DNA of 43,752 nt from contig CAAEKP010000042.1 in assembly GCA_900756555.1 (NCBI GenBank), positions 1 to 43,752 on the forward strand, given 5' to 3'. A program made the position numbers and the translations under genes. Source of the stretch: Peptococcaceae bacterium. Its GTDB lineage: Bacteria > Bacillota > Peptococcia > Peptococcales > Peptococcaceae. Below, one piece after another: positions 24,194-32,958 of this stretch (its first letter is position 1; the number at the start of each line of letters is the position of its first letter). The notes below the pieces were generated by a model. It was given only the letters and a program-made list of their open reading frames with translations. It did no database searches and was not told the origin of the DNA.

Positions 24194-25486
24194 TTATTCA
24201 AACTCAATTGTTGCTGGTGGTTTTGGAGACATATCGTAGCAAACTCTGTTTACGTTTTCTACTTCTGCCAAGATTCTGTTTGTGATAACTTCCAGCACAT
24301 CCCAGTCGATGCGTTCGATGGTTGCTGTCATAGCGTCGATGGTGTTGATTGCACGAATGATTACGGTGTATTCAAAGCATCTTTCGTGGTTTTTCATACC
24401 AACGGATTTGAAGTTTGGTACAACAGTGAAGTACTGCCATACTTTTTTGTCCAAACCAGCTTTTGCAAATTCTTCACGCAAGATTGCGTCAGATTCACGC
24501 ACTGCTTCCAATCTGTCACGGGTGATAGCACCCAGGCAGCGAACGCCTAAACCAGGGCCAGGGAATGGCTGACGATATACCATGTCATGTGGCAGCCCCA
24601 ATTCCACACCACAAGCACGAACTTCATCTTTAAACAGCTGTTTCAGCGGTTCAACCAACTGGAACTGCAGGTCTTCTGGCAAACCCCCTACATTGTGGTG
24701 AGATTTCACCATTTTTGCTGTTTTGGTACCGCTTTCGATGATGTCTGGGTAGATAGTACCCTGCCCCAAAAAGTCAATTCCTTCCAATTTACGTGCTTCT
24801 TCTTCAAATACGCGGATAAATTCACCGCCGATAATTTTACGTTTTTCTTCCGGATCTGCTACATTTTCTAATTTTCCTAAAAACCGTTCTGTAGCGTCCA
24901 CATAAATCAGATTTGCTTTCAGCTCATCACGGAATACCTGAACAACACTTTCAGATTCATTTTTGCGCATCAGGCCATGGTTTACATGCACACAGACTAA
25001 CTGCTGACCAATTGCTTTGATTAACAGCGCAGCTACTACAGAGGAATCTACACCGCCGGATAACGCCAGCAATACTTTTTTATCGCCAACCTGCTTACGA
25101 ATCAGTTCTACCTGATCTTCAATGAAGTTGGTCATATTCCAGTTTGCTTCTGCTTTACATTCATCGAACACAAAGCTTTTCAGAGCTACCTGGTCTGGCA
25201 GAGCAGCAAACTGTTTTTCACATTTGGAAGTTGGATGATCTACAGAGATCATTGGATATCCCAGAGCATACAGTTCTGGTCTGATATCTACCGCAGCACC
25301 ATCTACCACACGGTTTTCGCCGCCGTTTAAAATAATACCTTTTACATTGTCCAGTGCCTGCAATTCTTCAACAGTAATGTCATGGGGATGAATTTCGCTG
25401 TAAACACCCAGAGTACGGATTTCACGCGCCAGAACAGTATTTTCTGTGCTGCCTAAATCCAGAATAACTATCATATCCTGTTTCAT
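24194..25486 (-). CDS. guaA: GMP synthase with a degenerate, half-deleted glutaminase domain
   Basis: 430 aa, against about 510-525 for normal GuaA. The ATP-pyrophosphatase and C-terminal dimer domains are intact: PP-loop ALSGGVDSSV (143-149), GQGTIYPDIIES, SHHNVGGLPEDL, RQPFPGPGLGVR, and a proper C-terminal PPATIEFE. The N-terminal glutaminase domain keeps its first half (VILDLGS..., GIILNGGENRV) but at the nucleophile elbow reads PMISVDHP instead of the GICYG-type Cys site. The segment that should hold the His-Glu pair is missing, about 90 residues. It would need free ammonia or a partner glutaminase. The ATG at 25486 has AAGGAG. A TATAAT-like -10 is at 25533-25538. Confidence 0.93.
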   Translation of the reverse strand: MKQDMIVILDLGSTENTVLAREIRTLGVYSEIHPHDITVEELQALDNVKGIILNGGENRVVDGAAVDIRPELYALGYPMISVDHPTSKCEKQFAALPDQVALKSFVFDECKAEANWNMTNFIEDQVELIRKQVGDKKVLLALSGGVDSSVVAALLIKAIGQQLVCVHVNHGLMRKNESESVVQVFRDELKANLIYVDATERFLGKLENVADPEEKRKIIGGEFIRVFEEEARKLEGIDFLGQGTIYPDIIESGTKTAKMVKSHHNVGGLPEDLQFQLVEPLKQLFKDEVRACGVELGLPHDMVYRQPFPGPGLGVRCLGAITRDRLEAVRESDAILREEFAKAGLDKKVWQYFTVVPNFKSVGMKNHERCFEYTVIIRAINTIDAMTATIERIDWDVLEVITNRILAEVENVNRVCYDMSPKPPATIEFE

Positions 25487-25630
25487 GGTAATTTCTCCTT
25501 CGATTTTTTCTAAAATATACAATCCTCTTTTTATTATAACGCCTGATTTGTAAAAAATCATCAAGAATCGCAATATTTATGGTAATTTTTTTAAGAAATC
25601 GCTTATTTTTTTCAAAAACGCTTTTCGTGC

Positions 25631-25685
25631 AAAAAGAAAGCCTCGCTGATTCATTGCAAATACACTCCAAAACGAACCAGCGAGA
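25631..25685 (-). terminator. Terminator after thiC
   Basis: CTCGCTG/CAGCGAG arms around a long loop, followed on the minus strand by a T-rich tract, directly after the thiC stop at 25700. Confidence 0.65.
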
Positions 25686-25699
25686 CGTTTTCTCCTCTT

Positions 25700-27007
25700 T
25701 TAAAGAATATCTATGTGTTCTCCTGCTAAAGCCTTGTTCATACTGCGAACCGCGCAGAATTTTCCGCACATAGAGCAGCTGTCATCATGCTCTGGAGAGC
25801 GGTCAGCTCGAATAGCTCTGGCCGTTTCAGGATCAATCGCGCATGCCCACTGAGCATCCCAATCCAAAGCCCGGCGGGCATCTCCCATTTTATCATCAAT
25901 ATCTCTGGCACCACGAACACCTTTCGCAATATCTGCGGCATGCGCGGCGATTTTGCTGGCAATGATACCCTGCTTTACATCGTCAACATTAGGCAGAGCC
26001 AAATGCTCCGCCGGCGTTACATAACAAAGGAAGGCTGCTCCATTCATAGCCGCCATAGCGCCACCGATAGCAGCTGTGATATGGTCATAACCCGGCGCAA
26101 TATCGGTTACCAATGGCCCCAGTACATAGAAAGGTGCTCCCATGCAAATGGTCTGCTGCACCTTCATATTGGCAGCAATCTGATCCATTGGAACATGCCC
26201 CGGCCCTTCTACCATAACCTGCACATCTTTTTCCCAGGCACGTTTGGTCAGTTCACCCAACTGTACCAATTCTTCAATCTGGCATACATCTGTGGCATCT
26301 GCAAGACAGCCTGGACGGCAGGCATCCCCTAAAGATACGGTCACATCATATTCACGGCAGATATCTAAAATTTCATCATAATATTCGTAAAAAGGATTTT
26401 CTTCCCCGGTCATGCTCATCCAGGCAAATACCAAAGAACCACCACGGGAAACGATATTCATTTTGCGCTTATGTTTGCGAATCTGGTCAATGGTTTTGCG
26501 GGTAATCCCACAGTGCAACGTAACAAAATCCACACCATCCTGCGCATGAAGGCGCACTACATCAATAAAGTCTTTTGCAGTTAACGTGTCCAAATCTCGC
26601 TGATAATGAATAACACTGTCATACACTGGCACCGTACCAATCATAGCTGGACACTCGCTGGTCAGTTTCTGACGAAATGGCTGCGTATTGCCATGACTGG
26701 ACAAATCCATAATTGCCTCAGCCCCCATGTTCACAGCAGACATCACCTTCTGCATTTCTATATCATAGTCTTTGCAGTCACGGGAAACACCAAGGTTGAC
26801 ATTAATTTTGGTGCGCAGCATAGAGCCGATGCCTTCCGGTTCAAGGCAGGTATGTAATCGGTTGGCTGGAATAGCAACTTTACCAGAAGCAACCAGAGGC
26901 ATCAGTTCATCAACTTGCATTTGTTCTTTTTCAGCAACCGCTTTAATTTCAGGAGTTACAATGCCACGCCGCGCAGCATCCATTTGAGTGGTATAGTTTC
27001 TTTTCAT
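25700..27007 (-). CDS. thiC: Phosphomethylpyrimidine synthase ThiC
   Basis: About 435 aa, the short Firmicutes form. It is a radical SAM enzyme that converts aminoimidazole ribotide to the thiamin pyrimidine HMP-P. The iron-sulfur motif near the C-terminus is CSMCGKFCAVRSM (CxxCx4C); SRGGSLVFAWM and VMVEGPGHVPMDQI are also typical. The ATG at 27007 is chosen with AAGGAG 7 bases upstream; an ATG two codons earlier is too close to that site. It is preceded by a TPP riboswitch with a terminator, so it is repressed when thiamin pyrophosphate is plentiful. It is a single gene; other thi genes are not in the window. Confidence 0.96.
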   Translation of the reverse strand: MKRNYTTQMDAARRGIVTPEIKAVAEKEQMQVDELMPLVASGKVAIPANRLHTCLEPEGIGSMLRTKINVNLGVSRDCKDYDIEMQKVMSAVNMGAEAIMDLSSHGNTQPFRQKLTSECPAMIGTVPVYDSVIHYQRDLDTLTAKDFIDVVRLHAQDGVDFVTLHCGITRKTIDQIRKHKRKMNIVSRGGSLVFAWMSMTGEENPFYEYYDEILDICREYDVTVSLGDACRPGCLADATDVCQIEELVQLGELTKRAWEKDVQVMVEGPGHVPMDQIAANMKVQQTICMGAPFYVLGPLVTDIAPGYDHITAAIGGAMAAMNGAAFLCYVTPAEHLALPNVDDVKQGIIASKIAAHAADIAKGVRGARDIDDKMGDARRALDWDAQWACAIDPETARAIRADRSPEHDDSCSMCGKFCAVRSMNKALAGEHIDIL

Positions 27008-27043
27008 ATTCATTCTCCTTAAAAAATTTCCCAAGTGCTTTTC

Positions 27044-27081
27044 ACAAAAAAATCGGAGACACCCTAAGAGGAGTCTCCGAA
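27044..27081 (-). terminator. Riboswitch-controlled terminator upstream of thiC
   Basis: TCGGAGACTCC/GGTGTCTCCGA stem followed by seven T on the minus strand, between the TPP aptamer and thiC. It is probably the expression platform: formed when the ligand is bound. Confidence 0.8.
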
Positions 27082-27094
27082 ACATTTGTCACAA

Positions 27095-27176
27095 TTTCCT
27101 ACATCGGCATTATCCGCATCAGGTTCAAGGGTCGATGATTATACCATCCTCTCAGCTTGTCACACAAGCTCCCCTA
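27095..27176 (-). promoter_or_regulatory. TPP riboswitch (THI element)
   Basis: The minus strand carries the conserved THI-box blocks in order: GGGGAGC, GCTGAGA, GACCCTTGAACCTGAT and GGATAATGCCGATGTAGGAA-type sequence. These are the aptamer core that binds thiamin pyrophosphate. It lies directly before thiC. Confidence 0.95.
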
Positions 27177-27203
27177 TATTTAAACTAATTATATTTTAAC
27201 ACA

Positions 27204-27431
27204 TTATGCATGGTCACTGATATAATCTACAACAGCACCAATATCTTTAATTTTTTCAGCTTCTTCATCAGGAATCTGGATATCAAATTCCTGCTCCAGT
27301 GTCATGATAACCTCTACGACATCCAGGGAATCGGCGTTCAGCTCATCAAAGCGAGTATCCATTGTAATGGTTTCTGGGTCAACACTCAGCTGCTCTGCCA
27401 CGATGTCTCTGATTTTTTTGAAATAGTCCAT
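27204..27431 (-). CDS. acpP: Acyl carrier protein
   Basis: 75 aa. The phosphopantetheine attachment site is DSLDVVE with Ser35. It carries growing fatty acyl chains. I choose ATG at 27431 with GGGAGG and an 8-base spacer; a GTG at 27440 would sit inside the ribosome site. It is 34 bases downstream of plsX, likely co-transcribed. FabH and FabD, often found here, are absent from this cluster. Confidence 0.95.
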   Translation of the reverse strand: MDYFKKIRDIVAEQLSVDPETITMDTRFDELNADSLDVVEVIMTLEQEFDIQIPDEEAEKIKDIGAVVDYISDHA

Positions 27432-27465
27432 TCCCGTCACCTCCCTTCAGTAATTCCTGTATTTT

Positions 27466-28476
27466 TTATTTTTCTTTACTCTGCTCAAAATTTCCTTTTA
27501 TTTTTTCAACAAATTTACTTTCGCAGCAATGGCTGGCCACCTCAATGGCTTTGGTGATTGCTTTTGCTTTAGAGCTGCCATGGCATACAATACTTACGCC
27601 ATTGACACCCAACAGCGGTGCACCGCCGTATTCGGCATAGTCCATTTTATGCTTTAAACTGCGCAGCGCCGGTTTCATCAGCAATGCGCCGGCCTTACAA
27701 CGAGCAGACACCATTACTTCCTGTTCCAACATGGTCATAATAACTTTGCCCATGCCTTCCATAGTTTTCAGCACCACATTGCCGGTAAAGCCATCACAGG
27801 TCATTACGTCCGCCGCACCGGCAGGCACATCCCTGCCTTCAATGTTGCCGATAAAATTTAAGTTTGGCAATTCCTTTAACTGCTGATACGCAGCCTGAGT
27901 TAAATCGCTGCCCTTGGTTTCTTCAGAACCGTTGTTAATCAGCCCTACTTTTGGCGCGTCCAACCCCATTACACAATTCATATAGATACTGCCCATCTGC
28001 GCAAACTGCACCAGATTATCCACATCTACATTTGTGTTGGCTCCGGCATCCACCAGCAGTTTACCGCCAGTCAACGACGGAATCATGCAGCCGATTGCAG
28101 GTCTGCTCACGCCTTTAATACGCCCCAGACCAAACAATGCTGCCACCATCTGACCGCCAGTGCTGCCCGCTGATACCACCGCATCTGCAGTGCCTTCCTT
28201 CACCAGACGGGTAGCCACTGTGATAGACGCATCTTTCTTACGCCGGTAAGCGTTTGCCGGATGGTCTGCCATCTCAATAACCTCGCTGGCTTCCACAATT
28301 TCCAGTCCAGCGTTCTGCAATGCATTCTGCTGTGTCAGCTCTGCTTCTATTTTATCTCTTTGCCCTACCAGATAAATTTTATCAAGAAAATCATATTTCT
28401 GCAATGCGTCCAGCGCACCCAGAATAATTTCTTTGGGCGCGTGGTCGCCGCCCATGGCATCCAGTGCAATTTTCAT
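27466..28476 (-). CDS. plsX: Phosphate acyltransferase PlsX
   Basis: A 336-aa protein converting acyl-ACP to acyl-phosphate, the first step of phospholipid synthesis by PlsX/PlsY. The N-terminus MKIALDAMGGDHAPKE and the internal SAGSTGGQMVAAL and LLVDAGANTNVD are family signatures. The ATG at 28476 has GGAAGG upstream. An extended -10 (TGATATAAT; TATAAT at 28509-28514, minus strand) lies about 35 bases before it, so plsX-acpP has its own promoter, separated from yceD-rpmF by a terminator and the dispersed repeat. Confidence 0.96.
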   Translation of the reverse strand: MKIALDAMGGDHAPKEIILGALDALQKYDFLDKIYLVGQRDKIEAELTQQNALQNAGLEIVEASEVIEMADHPANAYRRKKDASITVATRLVKEGTADAVVSAGSTGGQMVAALFGLGRIKGVSRPAIGCMIPSLTGGKLLVDAGANTNVDVDNLVQFAQMGSIYMNCVMGLDAPKVGLINNGSEETKGSDLTQAAYQQLKELPNLNFIGNIEGRDVPAGAADVMTCDGFTGNVVLKTMEGMGKVIMTMLEQEVMVSARCKAGALLMKPALRSLKHKMDYAEYGGAPLLGVNGVSIVCHGSSKAKAITKAIEVASHCCESKFVEKIKGNFEQSKEK

Positions 28477-28552
28477 GAGTTTCCTTCCTCTCTTCTCTGT
28501 GTGCGTTTATTATATCATAGAGTTTCCAGCATGGGTAGATTTATTTTTTGTA

Positions 28553-28694
28553 TTACTTTGGCAAGGCCCAAAGTAACCAAAGGCCGAGCGGGGGGTTGCG
28601 ATTCCCCCCGTACCCCCACAAACGCTCAACCGCATATCTTAATAGTTTGCAAAAAAGTCAACAGATTGCACCTTCGCTTAAATCAGTAGAAAAA
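28553..28694 (+). repeat. Dispersed structured repeat, copy C
   Basis: The most compact copy: TTACTTTGG-CAAGGC-CCAAAGTAA hairpin, AAAGGCCGAGC, GGGGGG-8 nt-CCCCCC hairpin, GTACCCCCAC, AAACGCTCAACCGCATATC, then an A-rich tract and AATCAGTAGAAAA. It is near identical to copy A through the G/C hairpin region. It lies between rpmF and plsX, opposite to their direction, just upstream of the plsX promoter. Confidence 0.8.
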
Positions 28695-28704
28695 CAATCA
28701 GATG

Positions 28705-28753
28705 CTTATTCCTTTTACCATATATTCCGAAATGGATCAACAAAATGTAACAA
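28705..28753 (+). repeat. Short inverted repeat after copy C, deletion form of the copy D hairpin
   Basis: CTTATTCCTTTTACCATATATTCC leads into GGATC..AAAATGTAACAAG, matching the two outer arms of the 42342-42480 element while lacking its central 90 or so bases. Confidence 0.5.
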
Positions 28754-28852
28754 GCAATATATAGCACTTTACAAACGGATATCTCATTCTTTCATTATCA
28801 CTGTCTCACAATATTATCATTTATATTCTAGCAGATTGAAATAAAAAAGAAA

Positions 28853-28894
28853 AGAAAAAAGACAACCAACGGAACTCTCCATTGATTGTCTTTC
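28853..28894 (-). terminator. Terminator after rpmF
   Basis: AAAGACAATCAA pairs with TTGGTTGTCTTT, followed by a T/C-rich run on the minus strand. It separates yceD-rpmF from plsX-acpP. Confidence 0.8.
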
Positions 28895-28925
28895 AGTATG
28901 GTCTGAAACCATATCTCTTTTGTTA

Positions 28926-29120
28926 TTATTCAGCTGCTGCAACTTCTTTTGCTACAACTTCACGGCCTTTGTAATAACCGCAAGATGGGCAAACTCTGTG
29001 TGGCAGTTTTGGTTCATGACACTGTGGGCATTCCATAACGCCTGCAGCGGTCAGTCTGGACCATGCTGTTCTTTTTCTTCTTGTTCTTGCTTTAGATCTT
29101 TTACTTGGTGCTACACCCAT
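28926..29120 (-). CDS. rpmF: 50S ribosomal protein L32
   Basis: 64 aa. Basic N-terminus (MGVAPSKRSKARTRRKRTAW) typical of L32, with the four-cysteine zinc knuckle CPQC...CPSC. It binds 23S rRNA in the large subunit. AGGAGG precedes the ATG; the gap to yceD is 3 bases. Confidence 0.96.
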   Translation of the reverse strand: MGVAPSKRSKARTRRKRTAWSRLTAAGVMECPQCHEPKLPHRVCPSCGYYKGREVVAKEVAAAE

Positions 29121-29123
29121 TTT

Positions 29124-29660
29124 TTACACCTCCTCAGCTTCCTTCAATTTCGCCAGAATGGCTAAACGAGGATCTACCTCATGTAAATCGCAATCGCATT
29201 GACCTTGATTTAAGTTTTTTCCACACTTTGGACATAATCCACGGCAATCATCTTTGCACAAGATTTTCAGTGGTAAAACCGCCAATATACTTTCCCGGAT
29301 GATGTCCGTGATATCCAAAGTATCATTATCATAGATAAAATACTTTTCTTCCACTTCACCAACAGCTAAATGGGAAAAAAGCGATACATCCTTCGCATAG
29401 AGCAATTGCTCTGCAAAACTGCATTCTACTGGAACAACAACCGGCTCCAGACAACGGGAACAATTTCCCTTTACGGCAGTATTAGCATTTCCACGGAAGC
29501 CCAAAAACTGTCCTTCGTGGCTGATTGTTACGTCAACAAGCAACGGCTTGGCCAGCTGCCAGTTATCATCCATAAAATCAAACTCCGCAACTTCCAGATG
29601 ATAGCTTTCGCTACTGCCTTTCACGCTGCGTATTCTGCTGATATCTAATTCCAAAGCCAA
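29124..29660 (-). CDS. YceD family (DUF177) protein
   Basis: About 178 aa of the YceD/DUF177 family, which is linked to 23S rRNA accumulation and almost always precedes rpmF. Features: NCSRCLEPVVVPVECSFAEQLL mid-protein, then the C-terminal CKDDCRGLCPKCGKNLNQGQCDC cysteine cluster. Start: TTG at 29660 has AAAGGAG at an 8-base distance, whereas GTG at 29669 overlaps that site, so I prefer TTG. A consensus promoter lies upstream. Confidence 0.9.
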   Translation of the reverse strand: MALELDISRIRSVKGSSESYHLEVAEFDFMDDNWQLAKPLLVDVTISHEGQFLGFRGNANTAVKGNCSRCLEPVVVPVECSFAEQLLYAKDVSLFSHLAVGEVEEKYFIYDNDTLDITDIIRESILAVLPLKILCKDDCRGLCPKCGKNLNQGQCDCDLHEVDPRLAILAKLKEAEEV

Positions 29661-29717
29661 TTTTGCCACTCCTTTTCAGAAGCACTGTCAAATGCAATCA
29701 CTACTTAACCTTTTTAA

Positions 29718-29746
29718 TTATATATACCAAGCGGTTGCTTGTCAAG
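29718..29746 (-). promoter_or_regulatory. Consensus sigma-A promoter of yceD-rpmF with a palindrome in the spacer
   Basis: Minus strand: TTGACA (29741-29746), 17 bases, TATAAT (29718-29723), a perfect consensus. The spacer and -35 edge contain CAAGC-AACC-GCTTG (29729-29742), a perfect 5-bp palindrome that could be an operator. Confidence 0.8.
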
Positions 29747-29852
29747 AAAATATTAAATAAGATTTTTCTGTAGTAACATTAGAAAATTCATCTATTTTCG
29801 TATGCAATCTGTAGCGCATATTGTATAATAAAACAGAATGGAGGTATCTGCT

Positions 29853-30425
29853 ATGGCACACGCAACCAAACAACTTTTGGCGAACGCGCTGAAAAAGAAG
29901 CTAAACCAAAAAACACTGGATAAAATCACCGTTACGGAATTAGCTGAAGACTGCGGGGTTAATCGCCAGACTTTTTATTATAATTTTCAGGATATCTATG
30001 ACTTACTGGACTGGACACTGGAGCAGGAGCGGCAGCAACTATGGCTAACCGCCGATTTAAACACTTATTCTTTGGAAAATCTGACCATACTGCTGGAATA
30101 TCTTAAAACAAATAAAACCTTTGTCTTAAACACCTATCATTCGCTGGCGCACCCTTTGCTGGAAAAGACTTTAAAAAATGACGTGCGTCCTCTGGTGGAA
30201 CTGGCGATTGACCATCACGCCGAGGGAACTGCCATCAGTCAGGATGATAGAGCCTTTATCATTCGCATCTATACACTGGCCGCCGTGGGAATTCTACGTG
30301 AATGGCTGGATCATGACATGGATGATACCTACGATTTAGATATTGCGCGGCTGCTGCCGCTTCTGCACTGCAATTTACAATTTAACATAAAGCAGCTTTC
30401 TGGTGGTGGTAACAAATGCAAGTAA
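29853..30425 (+). CDS. TetR-family regulator (DhaS-like)
   Basis: About 190 aa. The N-terminal helix-turn-helix region reads KITVTELAEDCGVNRQTFYYNFQDIYDLLDW (about residues 25-55), the pattern seen in TetR-like regulators related to DhaS; the C-terminal helical domain would bind the ligand. I choose ATG at 29853, with GGAGG 8 bases upstream, over 29838. It overlaps the following tmcAL gene by 10 bases. A -10 TATAAT is at 29824-29829. Its target is unknown; nothing in the adjacent genes points to a substrate. Confidence 0.85.
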   Translation: MAHATKQLLANALKKKLNQKTLDKITVTELAEDCGVNRQTFYYNFQDIYDLLDWTLEQERQQLWLTADLNTYSLENLTILLEYLKTNKTFVLNTYHSLAHPLLEKTLKNDVRPLVELAIDHHAEGTAISQDDRAFIIRIYTLAAVGILREWLDHDMDDTYDLDIARLLPLLHCNLQFNIKQLSGGGNKCK

Positions 30426-31630
30426 CAGGTATTGTAGCAGAGTATAATCCATTTCACAACGGACATGGTTATCATATCACGCAAACAGCTGCACTACAGC
30501 AGAACGATGGTGTGATTGCTGTAATGAGCGGAAATTTTACACAGCGGGGCGAAACTGCTGTGTTTGATAAATGGACGCGCACGGAGATGGCTCTGCACTG
30601 CGGCGTTGATTTAGTGCTGGAGCTGCCCGCTGCTTTTGCCGTGCGCAGTGCGGGATATTTTGCTCGTGGAGCGGTATTGTCGCTGGCAGCCACCGGTGTG
30701 GTAACGCATTTATCCTGTGGCGTAGAAAGCCAGACCGCTACAGAATTGCAGGTATTAGCCGATTTTCTGGCAGAGGAATCGCCGCAATTTCAGGAAGCAT
30801 TGCAGCAGCAGTTGCAACAGGGGTTGTCCTTTCCGTCCGCCCGCCATAAAGCGTTGCTGCAATTAGGTATAACAAGTGCAGACCAACTCCAGTCACCCAA
30901 TAATATTCTGGCACTGCACTATCTGCAAACAATCCGACAAGAGCATCTGACCATCACACCACTGCTCATCACCCGGCTTGGCAATTATAACGACGATACT
31001 ATCCCGGCAAGCAGTCAGGGATTTGCCAGTGCCTCTGCCATCCGCAAATTATTATTGCAGGGGGACTCTCATTGGCAGCAGCAAGTGTCCAAACCAGTGG
31101 AACAACTGATTCATAAGCAGCTGCAGCAAGGATATCTGCCCATGACCAACGAAAACTTTACACAGACTATTTTCACACTGCTGCGCCGCAGTACGCCGGA
31201 ACAATTGACAGAGATTATTGAAACAGCGGAAGGATTGGAAAATCGCATCTTCGCCGCTGCTCATCAAACCAACACCATCAATGAACTGTGTGAGGCTGTC
31301 AAATCCAAACGGTACACTTACACCCGTATTCAGCGCATGCTCATTCATCTGCTGCTGAACTTTACACAGCAGTATGCTGCCAATGAACCAGCTTATCTGC
31401 GGGTGCTGGGTTTTAATCATACGGGACAAAAAATCTTAAAAGAGATGAAGAAAAAAGCGGAGTTGCCCATTCTCATCCGTCCCGCGCGGCAGAGGCAACA
31501 ATTAAGTTTACAAGCTCAGCAGATGCTGGCGCTGGACTGTCGCGCTACTAATCTGTATTATCTGGGATATGCACTCCCCTTCTTACGAAAATCGAATCTG
31601 GATCTGCTACAAAGCCCGGTACAGGTCTAA
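30416..31630 (+). CDS. tmcAL: tRNA(Met) cytidine acetate ligase TmcAL (YlbM)
   Basis: A 404-aa nucleotidyltransferase-like protein that forms N4-acetylcytidine at the wobble position of elongator tRNA-Met using acetate and ATP. The N-terminal VAEYNPFHNGHGYHI carries the HxGH-like nucleotide motif; MSGNFTQRGE, FDKWTRTEMAL and ELPAAFAVRSAGYFA are family signatures. The gene overlaps the TetR gene and precedes ylbJ, the ylbM-ylbJ neighbourhood of Bacillus. Confidence 0.93.
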   Translation: MQVTGIVAEYNPFHNGHGYHITQTAALQQNDGVIAVMSGNFTQRGETAVFDKWTRTEMALHCGVDLVLELPAAFAVRSAGYFARGAVLSLAATGVVTHLSCGVESQTATELQVLADFLAEESPQFQEALQQQLQQGLSFPSARHKALLQLGITSADQLQSPNNILALHYLQTIRQEHLTITPLLITRLGNYNDDTIPASSQGFASASAIRKLLLQGDSHWQQQVSKPVEQLIHKQLQQGYLPMTNENFTQTIFTLLRRSTPEQLTEIIETAEGLENRIFAAAHQTNTINELCEAVKSKRYTYTRIQRMLIHLLLNFTQQYAANEPAYLRVLGFNHTGQKILKEMKKKAELPILIRPARQRQQLSLQAQQMLALDCRATNLYYLGYALPFLRKSNLDLLQSPVQV

Positions 31631-31671
31631 AGCTTCTTTTTTATGCATATAGTAAGCGCAGGTGATTCTTT

Positions 31672-32850
31672 ATGAAACGATTCTCTGCGCTTCTTTTTTT
31701 ACTGCTCATTCTGAGCACAACCATAGCTATGTTATTTTATCCGCAGGCTGCTTATCAAGGTGCCTGCCAGGGGTTGGAAACCTGGATAGTCCATCTGGTG
31801 CCATCGCTGCTGCCCTTCTTTATTGTAGCAGATTTATTGCTCTCTCTGGGCTTTGTGCGCTTTCTGGGCGTATTATTAGAACCAGTGATGCGCCCTCTGT
31901 TTCGTCTCCCCGGTGAAGCAGGATTCGCAGTAGCTCTGGGATTTACCTCCGGCTTTCCCATGGGCGCTATCCTCACTGCATCACTAAAAGAACAGAAACT
32001 CTGCACCCCGCAGGAGGCGGCTCGCCTGGCGGCCTTCACCAACAATTCCAGCCCACTGTTCCTGCTCATCGCCGTACCTGTGTCCATGCTGCACCAACCC
32101 CAATTAGGTGTGTTGCTGCTGTCTGCTCACTATCTGGCTAACCTGACTATTGGCATTTTGCTGCGCTTTACCACATCATCCACATCACACAACACACCAC
32201 AAGCCCATCTGCTGCGCACAGCAATACAACAAATGCAGCAATATCAGACACAGCATATACTCCCGCTGGGCGCTCTGTTCGGTCAGGCTATCCAAAAAGG
32301 TATCCGCAGTATCGTCAACATTGGCGGTTTTGTAATGTTGTTTTCTGTGCTGTTAGCCCTGCTGCAAGCCACTGATTTATTGGCATTGCTGCAAAAAGGA
32401 TTTACATTAATTTTGACCGCATTACAATTTAACCCGCAATTCGCCACAGCGCTCAGTGCCGGTCTGTTTGAAATGACATTGGGCGCACAGACTGCTGCGC
32501 AGTGCCCGGTAAATTTATTGCAGCAGCTTATGGTTATCAGTTTTATCTTAGGCTGGAGCGGTTTATCTATCCAGGCGCAGGTCAGCAGCATCCTGTCTGG
32601 TCAGCAAATATCAGCCCGGCTATACTGCCTGTGCCGCCCATTACAAGGTCTGCTGGCAGCACTGTATATTCCACTATTGACTGTATTCTTTCCACAGATT
32701 TTATCAATCACTACCCTGCAGCAGCTGTCGCCCGCGCTGACAACTGCCGCCTGTCTGCCACTGTTATTATTTCCGGCAGCAGCCACAGGCTGCCTGCTGC
32801 TGTTGTCTGGTATCTGTTATTTGTGCTCACAGTGGCAGAACCGCGGCTGA
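31672..32850 (+). CDS. ylbJ: YlbJ-family integral membrane protein
   Basis: A 392-aa multi-span membrane protein with about eight hydrophobic segments. Family sequence is visible in LVPSLLPFFIVADLLLSLG, GFTSGFPMGAILTASL and FTNNSSPLFLLIAVPVSML in the first half and WSGLSIQAQVSSIL late, the two gate-like (nucleoside-recognition) halves. In Bacillus YlbJ is a sporulation membrane protein needed for the spore cortex. Here it is kept beside tmcAL, but no other sporulation gene cluster is in view, so the role is open. ATG after AGGTGA. Confidence 0.88.
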   Translation: MKRFSALLFLLLILSTTIAMLFYPQAAYQGACQGLETWIVHLVPSLLPFFIVADLLLSLGFVRFLGVLLEPVMRPLFRLPGEAGFAVALGFTSGFPMGAILTASLKEQKLCTPQEAARLAAFTNNSSPLFLLIAVPVSMLHQPQLGVLLLSAHYLANLTIGILLRFTTSSTSHNTPQAHLLRTAIQQMQQYQTQHILPLGALFGQAIQKGIRSIVNIGGFVMLFSVLLALLQATDLLALLQKGFTLILTALQFNPQFATALSAGLFEMTLGAQTAAQCPVNLLQQLMVISFILGWSGLSIQAQVSSILSGQQISARLYCLCRPLQGLLAALYIPLLTVFFPQILSITTLQQLSPALTTAACLPLLLFPAAATGCLLLLSGICYLCSQWQNRG

Positions 32851-32889
32851 ATAACTGGAATGGTCAAAATATTTTTAATTTTTCTTCCA

Positions 32890-32942
32890 TAAAAACCATA
32901 CGGCGGCTCACCCAACGCTTTTCCGGTCCGGTAAGCCGCCGC
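32890..32942. terminator. Bidirectional terminator
   Basis: CGGCGGCT/AGCCGCCG arms around an imperfect middle; T-run on the minus strand and A-run on the plus strand, between convergent ylbJ and the tiny 29-aa gene. Confidence 0.75.
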
Positions 32943-32958
32943 GAATAAAAACCAGACT

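Noticed and set aside
24194..25573. Frameshift or assembly error as the cause of the short GMP synthase
   Set aside because: One continuous frame joins the half glutaminase domain to the PP-loop; the missing segment is not present in any other frame nearby, so a real in-frame deletion is more likely.
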